Positions 11,301 to 21,439 of a stretch of DNA of 64,000 nt are shown here, in pieces. Origin of the DNA: Tubulanus polymorphus (Eukaryota > Nemertea > Palaeonemertea > Tubulaniformes > Tubulanidae); assembly GCF_964204645.1 (NCBI RefSeq), contig NC_134025.1, positions 12,715,001-12,779,000 on the forward strand. The letters are read 5' to 3'. The notes under the pieces were generated by a model. The model saw only the letters and a list, made by a program, of their open reading frames with translations. It had not been told where the DNA came from and did no database searches. Made by a program: the position numbers and the translations under genes. Positions within the stretch are counted from its first letter, which is position 1. Each line of letters opens with the position of its first letter.

Positions 11301-14076
11301 AAATAATGGTAACAATGGATAACTAGCTTTTTGGGAAAATGATTACCGAAAAAATAATGATGACTCTTGTGGTGAAGTTGGAACGTTTTGTCATCTTTGC
11401 AGTAATTTTGATCTTGATTGACTTCAAGATGTAGCACATCTTTTTATTGTCAACATTTACATGACTGAGCCAAAAATTTCACTGAAATTATGCATCAGAA
11501 AGCTAGGAGTTGGTATAAAATGTCAAAGGTTCTTGATTGTTGAAATTGTATATTAAAAACGCCCTAATGATATCATTTAATCTACATGTCTATGTGAATG
11601 AACCACCCTTGAAGAATGTTGTGTTTGGATCTGCAGAGGTCTTCACCACTCATGGCGCATATTAGCCCTTTATTCATTCTCACATGTGCTTCACCTTACA
11701 ATCTCCCCCCCCCCCCCACATAGCTTATATGTGACTTATTATGGTTGTACTTCCAGTCAAGACCAATACAAAATACGTAACTGCATTATATTACATTGCA
11801 AGATATGTTATTTCTTTTTTACCTGAAACAAAACCACTTAAACTCTGAATCAAAGGATTTAATTTTATAATTTCTTTTTGCCTTCATTATTGTATGAAAT
11901 TCAAACCAGTATACCGTTACTGAATATGATACATTGAAGATATCAATAATTCTTAATTGAAAACTATTCACTCCATAGATTCAAAAACTAACTCTCTTCC
12001 TATTTTATAGCAACTATCATGTTATGGAATGTTTGAATGTAAGTTGTAAATGGCTCATTCATCCTGGATGTGTCGGTCTGGAAGAAAAAGATTGTCATTT
12101 GATTAGAACATACACATGTCCCATACATATCGTCGAAACAAAGCTCAGTGCTTATAATCAGGTAAAATCATATATACGTACTACTACAAACTGTCCATCA
12201 TTTATAGCATCAACCAATAATTGTCAAATTGATCCTGCCAGTAGTTATTCTACAGAAATGTCTAATTTGGTCTCTTTGCTTTTGTTTCTTCTAGGTCAAG
12301 GAAGAGGTCAGATTGTCCATTACTTCTGCGTGTATTATCTGTTTTTCCAAAAGTAGCTCGAGGTTATTAATCTTAAGTTCATGGTTAACATTACATTTTG
12401 TAAATTCAGTTTCTTTGATGCTTACATGTTATGTATTTATTCATTAAATTTAGAATGTCTGATAGCATTGTATGTATGATTTGTTCGCAAAAGCTGAATA
12501 AACTCATTGATGATGAAAACGATGTAGACGATTCAAGAATGATTCCTTTGTCATATTTGTATCGCAGCAATGGGAAAGTGAGTATATATGTCTTGAGCCC
12601 TCAGATGGCTAATCTATAGCCAACTTCAGTATAGCATAGATCTTCTATTCCTACTTTCTATTATTGAATATTAGTTAAGATCCTTAAACATATCGGTTTC
12701 AACTAGTCAGCAGACGGTGTTGCTGTAGTCTTTCATAGATTTTGATCCCATTGAGCAGTGGCATGGTGTCCCGTTAATATGTCTATAGGACTTTCAAATG
12801 TACACCACTCCAACTCTCTATTATACTTTCAGGTTCTCCTTGAGCTCAGATATGATATTGAGAAGATGTTCAGTCTACCAAGCATGTAAGAACAAAGTTT
12901 CATGACAGGAGATTCTGAAAATTTGATCGATTTGGCTAATTTTTGAAAAAAAGCATCAGCTCATGTACATCTAGGGATTTAATACAGATCTGAATCTTGA
13001 CCATAGTAGCGACCCATATTATGGATGAATTAATAATCAACATCCATAATTTCTATGAATTTCTGATCTAAAGCTTAAGGCAGAAAATGGAAGTGCCAAG
13101 TTCATGTAATCATCATCTGATGGACTCTAGAGAAATTCATATCATTATGACATCCCATTTGTGCCATAATTTTAGTTTCTCTTGTTATTTGCAATTGTTT
13201 AACGATAAAGATAATTGCTCTATGCATTCAGCTTGCAGGAGGAAAATATTTTGTCTGATAATGCGTATGGTGCTGGTGTTGTCGAAAATAATGTCAGCTG
13301 TGTCGTTCAACTGATTGCTGAGTCACTTTTTGTAAAATTTACAGTACATCCAATGTAAGTTTACTCAAATCACATAAATATTTGAACACTCTCACAGATT
13401 ATTTTGGTAAAGCAATGTTTCGTACTACTGAAAGAGCATGTTGCACTCGGTATTCAAGTTCAAATATTAAAACATCATTGAATAAAACATTATATCTCAC
13501 GGTTTGTTTGTACAACCCTCCAATAATTTAACCTTCAAAATACAGTTGGGTCAACAGTACAAATATTTGCTTTAAAGCCGTTAAACTATCATTTTCAGAA
13601 TGGTGTATTCTTACTCACAAATGGAAGTTCCATTCATGGCACCAATTCATTTAGTATCCAAAATTCTTCAAAAGAGATTAAGGTAGGTATTTCATTGCAT
13701 TTGTAAATGATTGTATTAAAATTTCAATTCCTGAATCCCTGTATGACTGGTATACCAGTTCAATGTATTTAAATTTTTGTCTTCACTCAAATGTGTTTGT
13801 TAGGTACAGATCTAAGATTCAAATTTATACATATATGGATAGATAGATATGAAGTTTTTTCTTATTTGATTTCTCTCATCTTTCAGTTCTTCATCAGTAC
13901 GTGCAAGAATAAGGATACACATAATTAGATCCCTGGTGGCAAGATATTTTGGTATCAGTGATAACCAAGCTCATGAAGTCTGTGCTGCGACGTTAGGAAA
14001 AAATACAGCTGAGCGGTACAACAGATTGGCAAATTTTAAGATTGAAAATTACAATATAAGGCCACTTAAAAGTTGA
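492..14076 (+). CDS. USP-integrase-PHD fusion gene, probably of transposon origin (5' end outside window)
   Basis: About 30 short exons with GT/AG borders can be read in one direction. Domain order: USP peptidase (492-2351), tandem mini-exons (2789-3262), linker (5205-6294), H2C2 zinc motif and DDE integrase (6392-7502), acidic linkers (7580-8444), SH3-like domain (8557-8840), Cys-rich CXC-like segment (8919-9173), PHD finger (11163-12161) and a C-terminal region ending at TGA 14074-14076. The integrase resembles that of Ginger-type transposons and KRBA2-like domesticated proteins. USP domains remove ubiquitin, and PHD fingers usually bind histone tails. Splicing is inferred by eye, and exon phases join well from 6392 onward. 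Breaks: a 1-nt frameshift near 1650 and another near 7238, so this copy may be a pseudogene. The border between the exons at 492 and 669 does not keep phase with the obvious sites, and the exons between 3263 and 6166 are incomplete. Confidence 0.75.
2403..2700. mobile_element. piggyBac-like MITE in a USP-gene intron
   Basis: A 298-bp insert is bounded on each side by TTAA (2399-2402 and 2701-2704). The ends form inverted repeats beginning CCCTTAAC and ending GTTAAGGG, followed by a related CTGCAG/CTGCCAG block. TTAA target duplication with a CCCT-type end is the piggyBac signature. No coding capacity, so it is non-autonomous. It sits between the last USP exon and the tandem mini-exons and should be spliced out. 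Confidence 0.75.
2789..3262 (+). repeat. Four tandem copies of a 42-nt exon with its intron (144-bp period)
   Basis: Exon copies lie at 2789-2830, 2933-2974, 3077-3118 and 3221-3262, exactly 144 bp apart. Each is preceded by a T-rich tract plus CAG and followed by GTATGT. Each encodes a 14-residue hydrophilic peptide of the type TRTTADNSHQPDPQ, with few substitutions between copies. Both exon (42) and period (144) are divisible by 3. The whole repeat, intron included, is open in the exon's own frame from 2765 to 3313, so intron retention would not break translation. The peptide would lie between the USP and integrase domains as a variable-length linker. Confidence 0.8.
3532..3640. mobile_element. 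Short MITE with GGGCCCAGTTTCACAAAAAG-type ends
   Basis: Imperfect terminal inverted repeats of about 22 bp: the left end reads ggggcccagtttcacaaaaa and the right end is its near complement (ctttttgtggaact...ggccca). About 109 bp, AT-rich inside, non-coding, in an intron. Confidence 0.6.
3924..4104. mobile_element. Small inverted-repeat element (about 180 bp)
   Basis: Arms of about 36 bp at 3924-3959 and 4068-4104 are near-perfect reverse complements (cgagagaaatccca... against ...tgggatttctctc). The inside is AT-rich and non-coding. Likely a MITE; no clear target duplication seen. Confidence 0.5.
5205..6294 (+). CDS. Linker exons of the USP-integrase gene
   Basis: Exons at 5205-5265 and 6167-6294 have good acceptors and donors. 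They encode polar linker sequence and then a segment reading MDKEYLDVVKQFLENPMHPD, probably the start of the helical region before the zinc head of the integrase. The phase between these exons does not join directly, so one or more short exons between 5265 and 6167 are missed. A 10-nt exon at 5111-5120 would supply the phase for 5205 but is speculative. Confidence 0.55.
5460..5720 (+). repeat. Dispersed repeat family copy (intronic)
   Basis: Diverged copy of the tandem ~150-bp repeat seen at 51770-52925: the same order of 'catattttgtta', 'gtagcccatga', 'catcaggggg...gttgaat' blocks. Non-coding. Confidence 0.55.
6392..7502 (+). CDS. Zinc-binding head and DDE integrase domain exons
   Basis: Exons at 6392-6466, 6547-6651, 6720-6863, 6933-7334 and 7414-7502. 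The H2C2 motif spans two exons (CHEAIGHGG... then LKKCKVC). The catalytic core follows: D in VDLIDMQ, D in LQCDNGGEF and E in SQGLVERG, spaced as in retroviral-type integrases, then FPWHHYLPRIM and TPYECVYGQKPP, which resemble the region after the core in Ginger and KRBA2-like proteins. Around 7230-7243 the frame shifts by one immediately after the catalytic Glu. The original frame continues as HRIVADIIASFKASF to the donor at 7334. The role would be DNA cleavage and strand transfer at transposon ends. Confidence 0.82.
7580..8444 (+). CDS. Short acidic linker exons
   Basis: Small exons at 7580-7618 (SNEHNDEEEGNAE), 8083-8115 (AITIQSDEDIT) and 8415-8444 (MEPNASTTSQ) have good splice sites and keep phase. 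They form an acidic, low-complexity linker after the integrase core. A further exon near 8197 cannot be settled because the reading frame there meets a stop. Confidence 0.5.
7654..7913. mobile_element. hAT-like MITE (260 bp) in an intron
   Basis: Ends are CAGGGCTGTAGGAAC and its imperfect complement GTTCCTATGGCCCTG, flanked by direct TAGGG (7649-7653 and 7914-7918). CAGGG ends are typical of hAT elements; their usual 8-bp duplication is only 5 bp here. A run of 13 C at about 7681 lies inside. Non-coding. Confidence 0.6.
8557..9345 (+). CDS. SH3-like tail and Cys-rich CXC-like segment of the fusion protein
   Basis: The exon at 8557-8840 begins with a Lys-rich helix and then reads VGDFVTVKIPEQDRHKIDL ... 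LPGVVVQVKKFKNGNFYIIR, a small beta-barrel like the C-terminal DNA-binding or chromatin-binding domain after transposon integrases. The exon at 8919-9173 continues in phase to a Cys cluster with many Cys in about 30 residues (CHCKANCSTLRCLCKKRG ... CHSGKSC). Similar clusters follow the integrase in KRBA2-like proteins and are thought to bind zinc. A small exon at 9306-9345 follows. Confidence 0.7.
9690..9880 (+). repeat. Dispersed repeat family copy (intronic)
   Basis: Contains the family blocks 'gtagcccatgac', 'ggtgagttt', 'catttaccaggggcattgaat' and 'tatggtgtcactggacccc' in the same order as at 52600-52920. Non-coding. Confidence 0.6.
10027..11056 (+). CDS. Linker exons between the Cys-rich segment and the PHD finger
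   Basis: Exons at 10027-10084 (DDLTVPEEIRHCVDQIVNE), 10404-10435, 10538-10609 and 11029-11056 have GT/AG borders and keep phase with each other. Composition is polar and Lys/Asn-rich (KNKKQNNDDGHIEKRK). No domain recognised; possibly a nuclear-localisation region. Confidence 0.55.
11163..12161 (+). CDS. PHD finger exons
   Basis: Two exons (11163-11275 and 12011-12161) join in phase. The first supplies LLCFC. The second supplies MECLNVSCKWLIHPGCVGLE ... YTCPIH. The order Cys-x-Cys ... Cys-x4-Cys ... His-x2-Cys ... Cys-x2-His, with the PHD-typical W/HPxCVGL and YxCP, marks a PHD finger whose last Cys is replaced by His. PHD fingers read histone H3 tails and occur in some Ginger-type transposases, where they could guide integration. 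The exon at 12011 follows a plain TTTTATAG acceptor. Confidence 0.7.
12295..14076 (+). CDS. C-terminal exons of the fusion gene
   Basis: Exons at 12295-12362, 12454-12577, 12833-12885, 13239-13354, 13599-13682 and 13887-14076. The first two carry two CxxC pairs (ACIICF and VCMICSQKL), a possible second zinc site. Later exons encode hydrophobic helices, and the last one a basic segment (SSSVRARIRIHIIRSLVARYFG) ending ...NIRPLKS before TGA. No named family recognised for this region. It could be a second DNA-binding or dimerisation domain. Confidence 0.6.
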
Positions 14077-14559
14077 TTTGTAGATTCTCAGCAATTCTGC
14101 TGACATACGTCGTTAAGTGTTATCCAATATCGTTGACGGAATGTCAAAGTCGAAGAGCCTCTGTGAATGGTTGTAATATTTTGTCGATAGAAATTACGTC
14201 CGCATCAGGATATTTCCTTTTTAGCCCACTTGAGACTTAAGTCCCACCAGATTATTGTGCTCACTGTTCATCCGTTGTCTATCTTCGCATTTATCCATCC
14301 GTCCATATAGGGAATATGGCATTGCTGAACTTAGCACTTACACACTTTTGAAGTTTTGAAGGGAGATTTTGAAAACGCTTTAATCAATTATCTTCTATCT
14401 ATCAAAATTGGACTGACCTGAGATGGTCCTCCTGTGGCCTAAATTCATGTACATGTACATATATATATTATTAGTAGTTTAAACAGATTACTTATAGGGA
14501 TTCATAAATGTATTACCAATGGACTGATGTCTACTTGTATGTATGTATGACACATTTTT

Positions 14560-14735
14560 AAGGCATGGAGGACGGCCATTAGACGAATACTTGATTTACC
14601 GCTGCGCACCCATTCTCGATTACTACGAACATCCAAAGTATCAAAAAACTCTTTCAATATTATTTTGAATACTTGCAGTTATTTAGCTGAGTCAGGTAGT
14701 GGGTCAGTATGCTATATATTAATGCAATATTAATT
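14560..14735 (+). pseudogene. LINE reverse transcriptase C-terminal fragment
   Basis: A frame starting just inside the left arm reads KAWRTAIRRILDLPLRTHSR, the 'WR..IRRi..LP.RTHs..L' motif found after the RT domain in CR1/L2-type non-LTR retrotransposons. It runs into a stop near 14730. Confidence 0.5.
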
Positions 14736-15107
14736 TTTATCTTGCATTACTAAACCAAGATAGATGGTCTCACACGCCTTCTTCCATGCCTCCTGTTCAG
14801 ACTAATGACGTCCAACAAGCTGTAGCTACTGGTATACGATTTCATCAATTAATTCTCGAAAACCGATGTGCATGAGAGAAATATTGTACAGAAGATAATC
14901 GAAGATTGTATTAATTAGCGTTTTTTTTATATATGTTTTTGATACGCTGTATTAGTTTTCATTCCTTAATAATGCTTTAAGTGGAAAACCGATAATTCTG
15001 TTTTTTTTATAATAAATTGTATCGTTTTGATATTTGAACTGTTTAGCTTTGTGGAACTTATATTGAACTCTTTTGCTAAGTTTACCTCGTCAGTTATTCG
15101 TGCATTA

Positions 15108-15288
15108 CAGTGGAACCTCGTTATAGCAAACTCGAAAACAACGACTCATCGGATATAACAAATATAGAATTTTGTCCCAAGTAAGAAAGATAACTATTAA
15201 TTTCATACTGGATATAACGAAACAAACTATCGGTAATAACGAACATATTTTCTGGTCCCATGAACCTCGCTGTTACGAAGTTCCACTG
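15108..15288. mobile_element. mariner-like MITE (181 bp)
   Basis: Ends CAGTGGAACCTCGTTATA and its imperfect complement, flanked by TA on both sides (15106-15107 and 15289-15290). The TA target duplication and this end sequence fit Tc1/mariner MITEs. Non-coding. Confidence 0.7.
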
Positions 15289-15529
15289 TATTATAGAATA
15301 AACTTAGTAGACGTTTTGATTGGATTTTTTGTTTCAGTATTTAGGGTCCCCTAACTTATGTCATTGCCTTCATCTGCCGTCTGGAAATTTACTCTGGAAC
15401 TTAATTCACATGCTACAGGGATGTAGCCATGCATAATTTAAAGCGAATCCCACAGAAATAACGAAAACGTCCAAAACAAGGTCCTAAAAATGTTTCCTTG
15501 AGCTAGTCTTTTACTCAAGTGAGCAAGTT

Positions 15530-16010
15530 TCTGTGTGGTTCTATGGTTAAACCGATCCTTTTGTATTCGTGTGAAATATGGGGATATGAAAACCTGAAAA
15601 TCTTAGAATGGTTCACCTAAGTTTTGAAAGTATATACGTCTTAATAATGCGACACCAAATACATGATATATGGAGAGTTAAATATATGTGTATAAAAAAA
15701 ACCGTAAAATCTGTGAACTAACCTTGTTTTTAAAAATGGGAAAATTTATCTAGCAAGATATACCATAGACTTCAGTATTTCAAAAGTTTTCAATCTTAAA
15801 TGATTAGCTTGTATGAAAGGTATACTGGAAGAATGTGGAATGGTCGATGTTGGGGCACACCAAAATATCCGAATATTCAATATGTTTAAGAATCTATTAA
15901 ACTACGACTAACCGACCAATTTATTCAACATTGGAATTCAGACTGCTTAACTTTTTCAAAAGCCGTAACATATCTTGAAATCAAACCAACTTTTAACCAC
16001 AAATAACTAG
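15530..16010 (+). pseudogene. Degenerate LINE ORF2 C-terminal piece
   Basis: Frames around 15547 read MVKPILLYSCEIWGYENLKI, the conserved post-RT 'vkPiLLYgcEiWGfe' of CR1-type LINEs. After stops come YMIYGEL (about 15660) and an ECGMVDVWAHQN-like stretch (about 15830), in the usual order. Several stops and frame changes; a dead fragment enclosed by the long inverted repeat. Confidence 0.55.
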
Positions 16011-16133
16011 AACTTATCTTTTTAAATTTATTTTTTTCAAACCCAACTATCCATAATCATGAACACGCTTTTTTATATAAATGACAAAAAACACCCGGTA
16101 CGTTAAGTTATTAAAATATAAAACAAGATTAGT

Positions 16134-16224
16134 TAAGTCCGCTGCACACGGCATAACAAGACACATCGAAAACGTTTTTCACGAGGAAAAAACTTTTTTT
16201 CGGTGCCTTGTGCAGCGGACTTTA
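16134..16224. mobile_element. 91-bp MITE with AAGTCCGCTGCACA ends
   Basis: Terminal inverted repeats of 20 bp (taagtccgctgcacacggca against tgccttgtgcagcggacttt) enclose a short spacer. It lies inside the long inverted-repeat element. Confidence 0.55.
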
Positions 16225-16761
16225 CTATATGTATAAAGTTTTAAGATGCAATGTGGTAAACCACTAAAACTTCAAACGCGAAATAAGCCTGCATTTATTC
16301 ACTCACAAAAATGGTGTCAGTCATCGCTGTCTTGAATATGAACTATTTAATTTTCAGCCTATTTACCATGTTGACCGATAATGCCTTAAAAATGTGTCAT
16401 ACATACATACAAGTAGACATCAGTCCATTGGTAATACATTTATGAATCCCTATAAGTAATCTGTTTAAACTACTAATAATATATATATGTACATGTACAT
16501 GAATTTAGGCCACAGGAGGACCATCTCAGGTCAGTCCAATTCTGATAGATAGAAGATAATTGATTAAAGCGTTTTCAAAATCTCCCTTCAAAACTTCAAA
16601 AGTGTGTAAGTGCTAAGTTCAGCAATGCCATATTCCCTATATGGACGGATGGATGAATGCGAAGATAGACAACGGATGAACAGTGAGCACAATAATCTGG
16701 TGGGACTTAAGTCTCAAGTGGGCTAAAAAGGAAATATCCTGATGCGGACGTAATTTCTATC

Positions 16762-19503
16762 CAGACTTTTGATCCTACGGTTTGCAAAAATTCCCTCAGA
16801 ACTGCAAACTGCTGAAAATGTTTGTCGTGAATCTCATTGACATGAAGGTTACTTTCCTCCAGCCATGAACCTACTTTGCGTGCCTCTGTACCGAACCAAA
16901 TATCAGGGTAGTTCATTTATATCAAGAATAAGCAAGCAAATTACATATCAAATTTCATAGATTATATTATAAACCAACCTGGGTTTTTTGAACAAACCGT
17001 CTGTGGCTGGTGATTCTAGCTGTGAAAACTACTTGACTATAGGTCATGCAGGCGCAATGAAAAATGAAAGTTTGGGAATTAAATCCTCGAATTATGGTGG
17101 GAAAAGTCTACATCTTCCCCCAAAAATGACTGTCATGTGTCTTGATTTGGAATGTTCTTAATTTTTACCATATCATTCACCTTGTGGAGGCATATTTTTG
17201 ACCCAAACAAATGTGTAGATAACTATTGGTCCAGCACCTTAAACTTTCCTTTAACATTTAAAAATTTAGAAAAATTGTGCATGCCATATAATATTCACCA
17301 AATTGATGCAGCCAATGTACTTTATGACGAGTATCGAAACGCTGTATCATTTTGATCTGATGTTTCTAATGAATGTTAGGACCAATTGAACGCCTAAACT
17401 TGCGGTTTTTAAATAATCTAATTTAGAATGCCGCAATATCTATTGATTCTTTATCAACGCGCAATGGATCCTATCTTAATCAATCCGATTGCGCTCCTTA
17501 AAGACAGGCTTACTAGCTGGGCCTGAATATTTAAATTTCCTCTATCTAGCTTATGTAACTGTTATTGAACAATCCTTCAAACATGGATAAAGCCTTATGT
17601 AAAATCTTAATCATTGCAATTAGTGTAAAAAGTCTTACTCTTCAAAGGTCTATATTATCACTCAACTTATTTCATGAAATATTAATAAAAGAAATCATAG
17701 TCGAACAAGGTTCTTAATTTTTCAATGTGGGTTTTCCTAGTCAGTAACCTGATCCGGGCCTAATCATTACACCGACACACACTTATACTACAGAATATAT
17801 AGCCCACATTCGATAATGACAATGGTTTTCTATGATATGGGTGCTTCTTTCAGGACCCCATAGCGATCTGACTTCAAATTTGAATTTTGTTTTAGTTGTG
17901 ATTTTGTTATGGATTTATCGATCATTCAACTCTAGCCAAAGTGATGTGATATGTATTAGTTGGCATAGGCAGGGTTGGTATGTTTGCCTCAGTTTAACAC
18001 ATACATGTATTTTGAATTCAATAGGGAGTACACTATAGCGTAGTTAGTCCCATGAATTACTATATATGACCATTATCAATTTCAAAAATTATAATTTTGC
18101 GTGTATCTTTATTCATAAAGGTACATATCTCCCTGTTCATTCTTGTCACAAACTGAAGATAGTGTACGTTTTATTTGAGTGAGCATCGACTTGATAGTGT
18201 TTGTTGATGTTTTTGCAACAATTTGATTCTGAGCAGCTGAGCACTAGAGTAGGCCTATTGTCTCGGTCGTGCCAGAAAATTTGAAAAAAAAATACAAGCG
18301 CTCAGATTGCAGCAGATACGTTTTTTCGGTAATCCAACTGTTCCCCAGGCCTAGTTGCAGTAACACATGCCAGTATATAAACTTACCACACGATTGAATA
18401 TGATATAATAGGAAGTCTGGAAAATGATTGGTTCGGCGTTAAGGTTCGGCGCATATTCGCTCGAAAACGCGTAACCATAGAAGTTCAATCAAATTATTCT
18501 GTTAGTAGATAGAAAAATATGATTATCTCCTATTCTTGATTGTCATATCGTCCGCATACAAAGCCGTCACTTCAAGAAATAGAAATATTGCAACTCCGAT
18601 AACGAGGAAGGCCTATATAATTTTGAAATGAAATCGCCGTTTCCCAAAAGAAATCAAAGTCAAACTGAAAGCAGATGAATTTAGGAGCCATCTCATTTTA
18701 CATGAAGAATACCGAATCTGGGAGGATGATTGTAGGCCTACGAACCGCATTGTTAGAAATCACCTTATGATATCCAATCAATTTTTGAAAATTGCTTTAG
18801 GTGACGAACAAAATTTCTCTAATATTAAACATTTCATGAAAAAAACTTTATACAAGACCAAGACAAATCATTAGTTGATGGCGTAGGGGAAATTGAAACT
18901 TCCAAAAATTCAGCTCATCAAAATACCATGACAAAAAAAATCAAGTTGCGAGCGCGAATGTTTAACATTTATACGGAATTTGAATTATGAATGAAGCATT
19001 TGGGGATGTTAGGCCTAATTCTGTTCGTAAATCCTAACAGCGCATTTCTACAGCGTAACGATTTATCTTTCCAGAAAGTAAGCGGTTGGCTATAACTCAC
19101 AATTTATCATCAAAACATGGAATTATAAAATATTCCTAATTTTTGATGGGTCCCGCAACTATATATATGATGTCTTGATATTTTGGGAAAAAGAAGATGC
19201 GCATAATCGAAAAGCAGGCGGTAGCCATATCAGAACTCAAAAGACAACTTGTTTATTTTCATATTAAGATTGCTTTTTCTTTTTTAAGCAAGGAATTAGT
19301 CTTTCTCTAAAGCTTATTTTTTCAGAAAAAAAGTATATAGTTGCGGCTTGCCTAATCTGGGCAGGCTAATATTCTGATATCATCTAAAATTCTAGCAAAG
19401 AAACGGATATGATATCATATGATATCTATGAATTCATTTTCTATACAATTCTATAGAAGAAATGGGAAGAAGGGGGAGAAGAAAAGAAAGAGGAAAGAGG
19501 AAA
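16762..19503. other. Gene-poor stretch
   Basis: No convincing gene. An open frame at 17152-17355 (67 codons, WRHIFDPNKCVDNYWSS...) is not recognised and has no splice context. The rest is AT-rich non-coding sequence. Confidence 0.4.
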
Positions 19504-19550
19504 GATTTTAGCGGGCTACCGGCGCGAAGCGCCGGTAGCCCGCTAAAATC
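19504..19550. repeat. Perfect 22-bp stem hairpin with GAA loop
   Basis: A 47-nt exact palindrome with stem arms 19504-19525 and 19529-19550 (gattttagcgggctaccggc gc / gcgccggtagcccgctaaaa tc) and a GAA loop. The GC-rich core in AT-rich surroundings resembles terminal hairpins of Helitron-like elements, but a CTAG-type end and a partner terminus were not identified. Confidence 0.7.
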
Positions 19551-21340
19551 ATCGTTTCGCCAAAGCAATTTTAAATTTAGAGTAGTGCGCATATATTCTC
19601 AGATGGCACGATTCCTATTCGGCACGCAACAGTGGCCGCCATTTTGTAACGTTCTCATTCACTCACTCGCCATAGTCTTGAGAGCATATCAAGCCAGCCG
19701 GTGGCGCCACCTCGTGGAGTCACTTGACACTTTCGAAAATCTTTATCGACGATCGTCGGCTCGCGATATTTTTTAACGTAGATTTTTATGATTGAGATAC
19801 GAACAAAATGAAATTTGAGACTTGTTTATGGAAATCATAAAAATGACAAGAAAAATCGTAAAATCGGGATATTTTTATTTTAAAATCCTATTTTTCAAGC
19901 ACGAGTCAGAACGGCGTATTTTTCTATACCAAAGCAACGATTCCGCCTAAATCGGGACACTTGGCAGCACTGCTCATGAGAAACCGAGAGAGATAAATAT
20001 ATAACTAGGGGTCCAGGGACACCATGCCCACTTGGGAAGTGCTTTGAAATGCTCAACAATCTGTCAATTTCAATATTCAATGCCCCTGGTGAACATATAC
20101 TGAAACCAATGACCTTGAAACTCACCACATATGCCTAGGTACCAACATAATATGGAAATACTTAGTTATTCTGCAATTCAATGCCCCCTGGTGACCATAT
20201 ACAACAAGAAACCAAATTCTTAACATGGACTTTCCTAAATTTACATACCGCACATCAAGAAGAAAATAATGAACAACTATGAGGAACTGTATTGATTGCT
20301 TTTGTGTTTTATTTGATTTTAAACTGTTTAAAAAATATTGTAAATAATCTAAAAATCTATTTTTGTTAATAAAAATGGACAGAATATAATTCTATTGAAG
20401 CCCCAATATGGCCACTTGGTAATATTTCCTTTTTATGAATCAGACAGAAATTATGTGACACAATAAAATGCCATGTCTGGTTTGATACATTCTTTATAAT
20501 ACTTATACATTTACATTAATGTATTACAACAGTAGGTACATATATTAGAGAACAGGGAGTTTACATAGAAGTCTGAGCTGAAAAAAGAACGCGAATGAGT
20601 GAAACTCAAAGCAAGTAAATCACCATAAAAATGTTATAATACTGAAAGATGGTCACTGGCTAGATGGGGAATGTTAAGTGGAGTGGCCCTAGCTTATTCT
20701 ATGTTTTCAACATTTATGACTAATCTCATATTGAATAATTACAGGGTGTGAAGCACACTAAAATTACACATTTAACATAAGATTGTAGGAAGTCAAATGG
20801 TCCAGCTAGTACTAAATAAACTGAACTGAGATAAATATAACAGTATCCATATTTTGAGAAAATGTGTGTCCATGATCCAAATCTTAAAAAAAGTTAGTAA
20901 TTCATGCTATTCACAGCAGGAAAGTAGAACATTCATAGTAACTTATATCCACATCATAAAAGTTTATATCATGACCTTTGCTTTGTGCTATAGCAAACTG
21001 TAATTCCTGATTTTTTTAACCTTTAAATTATTGAATTATCAATTATTGACCAATACACATAGGAGGGTCACTGCATTTTGTAAATTACATGGAAGAAATA
21101 AGCAGTATTTACCATTATGTCAAAATAATAATTGACAATATCATGTCAACATGTGTCTTTACTACACATTGGAGCCTGTTGTCTTTACTACACATTGGAG
21201 CCTGGGTAGCTAGAAAATGAACAAATTTGTCATCAACTCACGAGTTACTTACAAAATTCAAAAACAGCTCTTTCAATTGATACATTAATTTCATGCGCAT
21301 TCTTTGATGATAAGTAAAATGATCTAGCAAAGACTATTCA
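19551..21340. other. Non-coding stretch with one dispersed repeat copy
   Basis: No gene seen. Positions 19985-20250 hold a minus-strand copy of the dispersed family (blocks 'ggggtccagggacaccatg' and 'caatgccccctggtg'). A 31-bp direct duplication (ttgtctttactacacattgg...) lies at about 21150-21210. Confidence 0.5.
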
Positions 21341-21439
21341 AATCAAATGAATATGCAATGTCCACATCAGTAATGCTAGGACTATTCAATTCAAACTAAA
21401 ATGCAATGACCATAATAGTGCAGCTAGAACTACTCACCA

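Larger units (their letters stand above)
14186..16761. mobile_element. Long inverted-repeat element (381-bp arms)
   Basis: Positions 14186-14566 and 16381-16761 are reverse complements over 381 bp, starting gatagaaattacgtccgcat. The arms share short blocks (for example 'ttgaaaacgctttaatcaatta') with the dispersed family at 29700-29915, 43020-43080 and 51770-51800. The 1.8-kb interior holds degenerate LINE pieces, a mariner MITE and another MITE. No transposase is visible and no clear target duplication was found. Confidence 0.65.

Noticed and set aside
17152-17355. Possible transposase C-terminus
   Set aside because: Only 67 codons, no diagnostic motif and no supporting context.
19462-19776. 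104-codon open frame
   Set aside because: It runs through a perfect hairpin and low-complexity Arg/Lys codons, with no recognisable domain.
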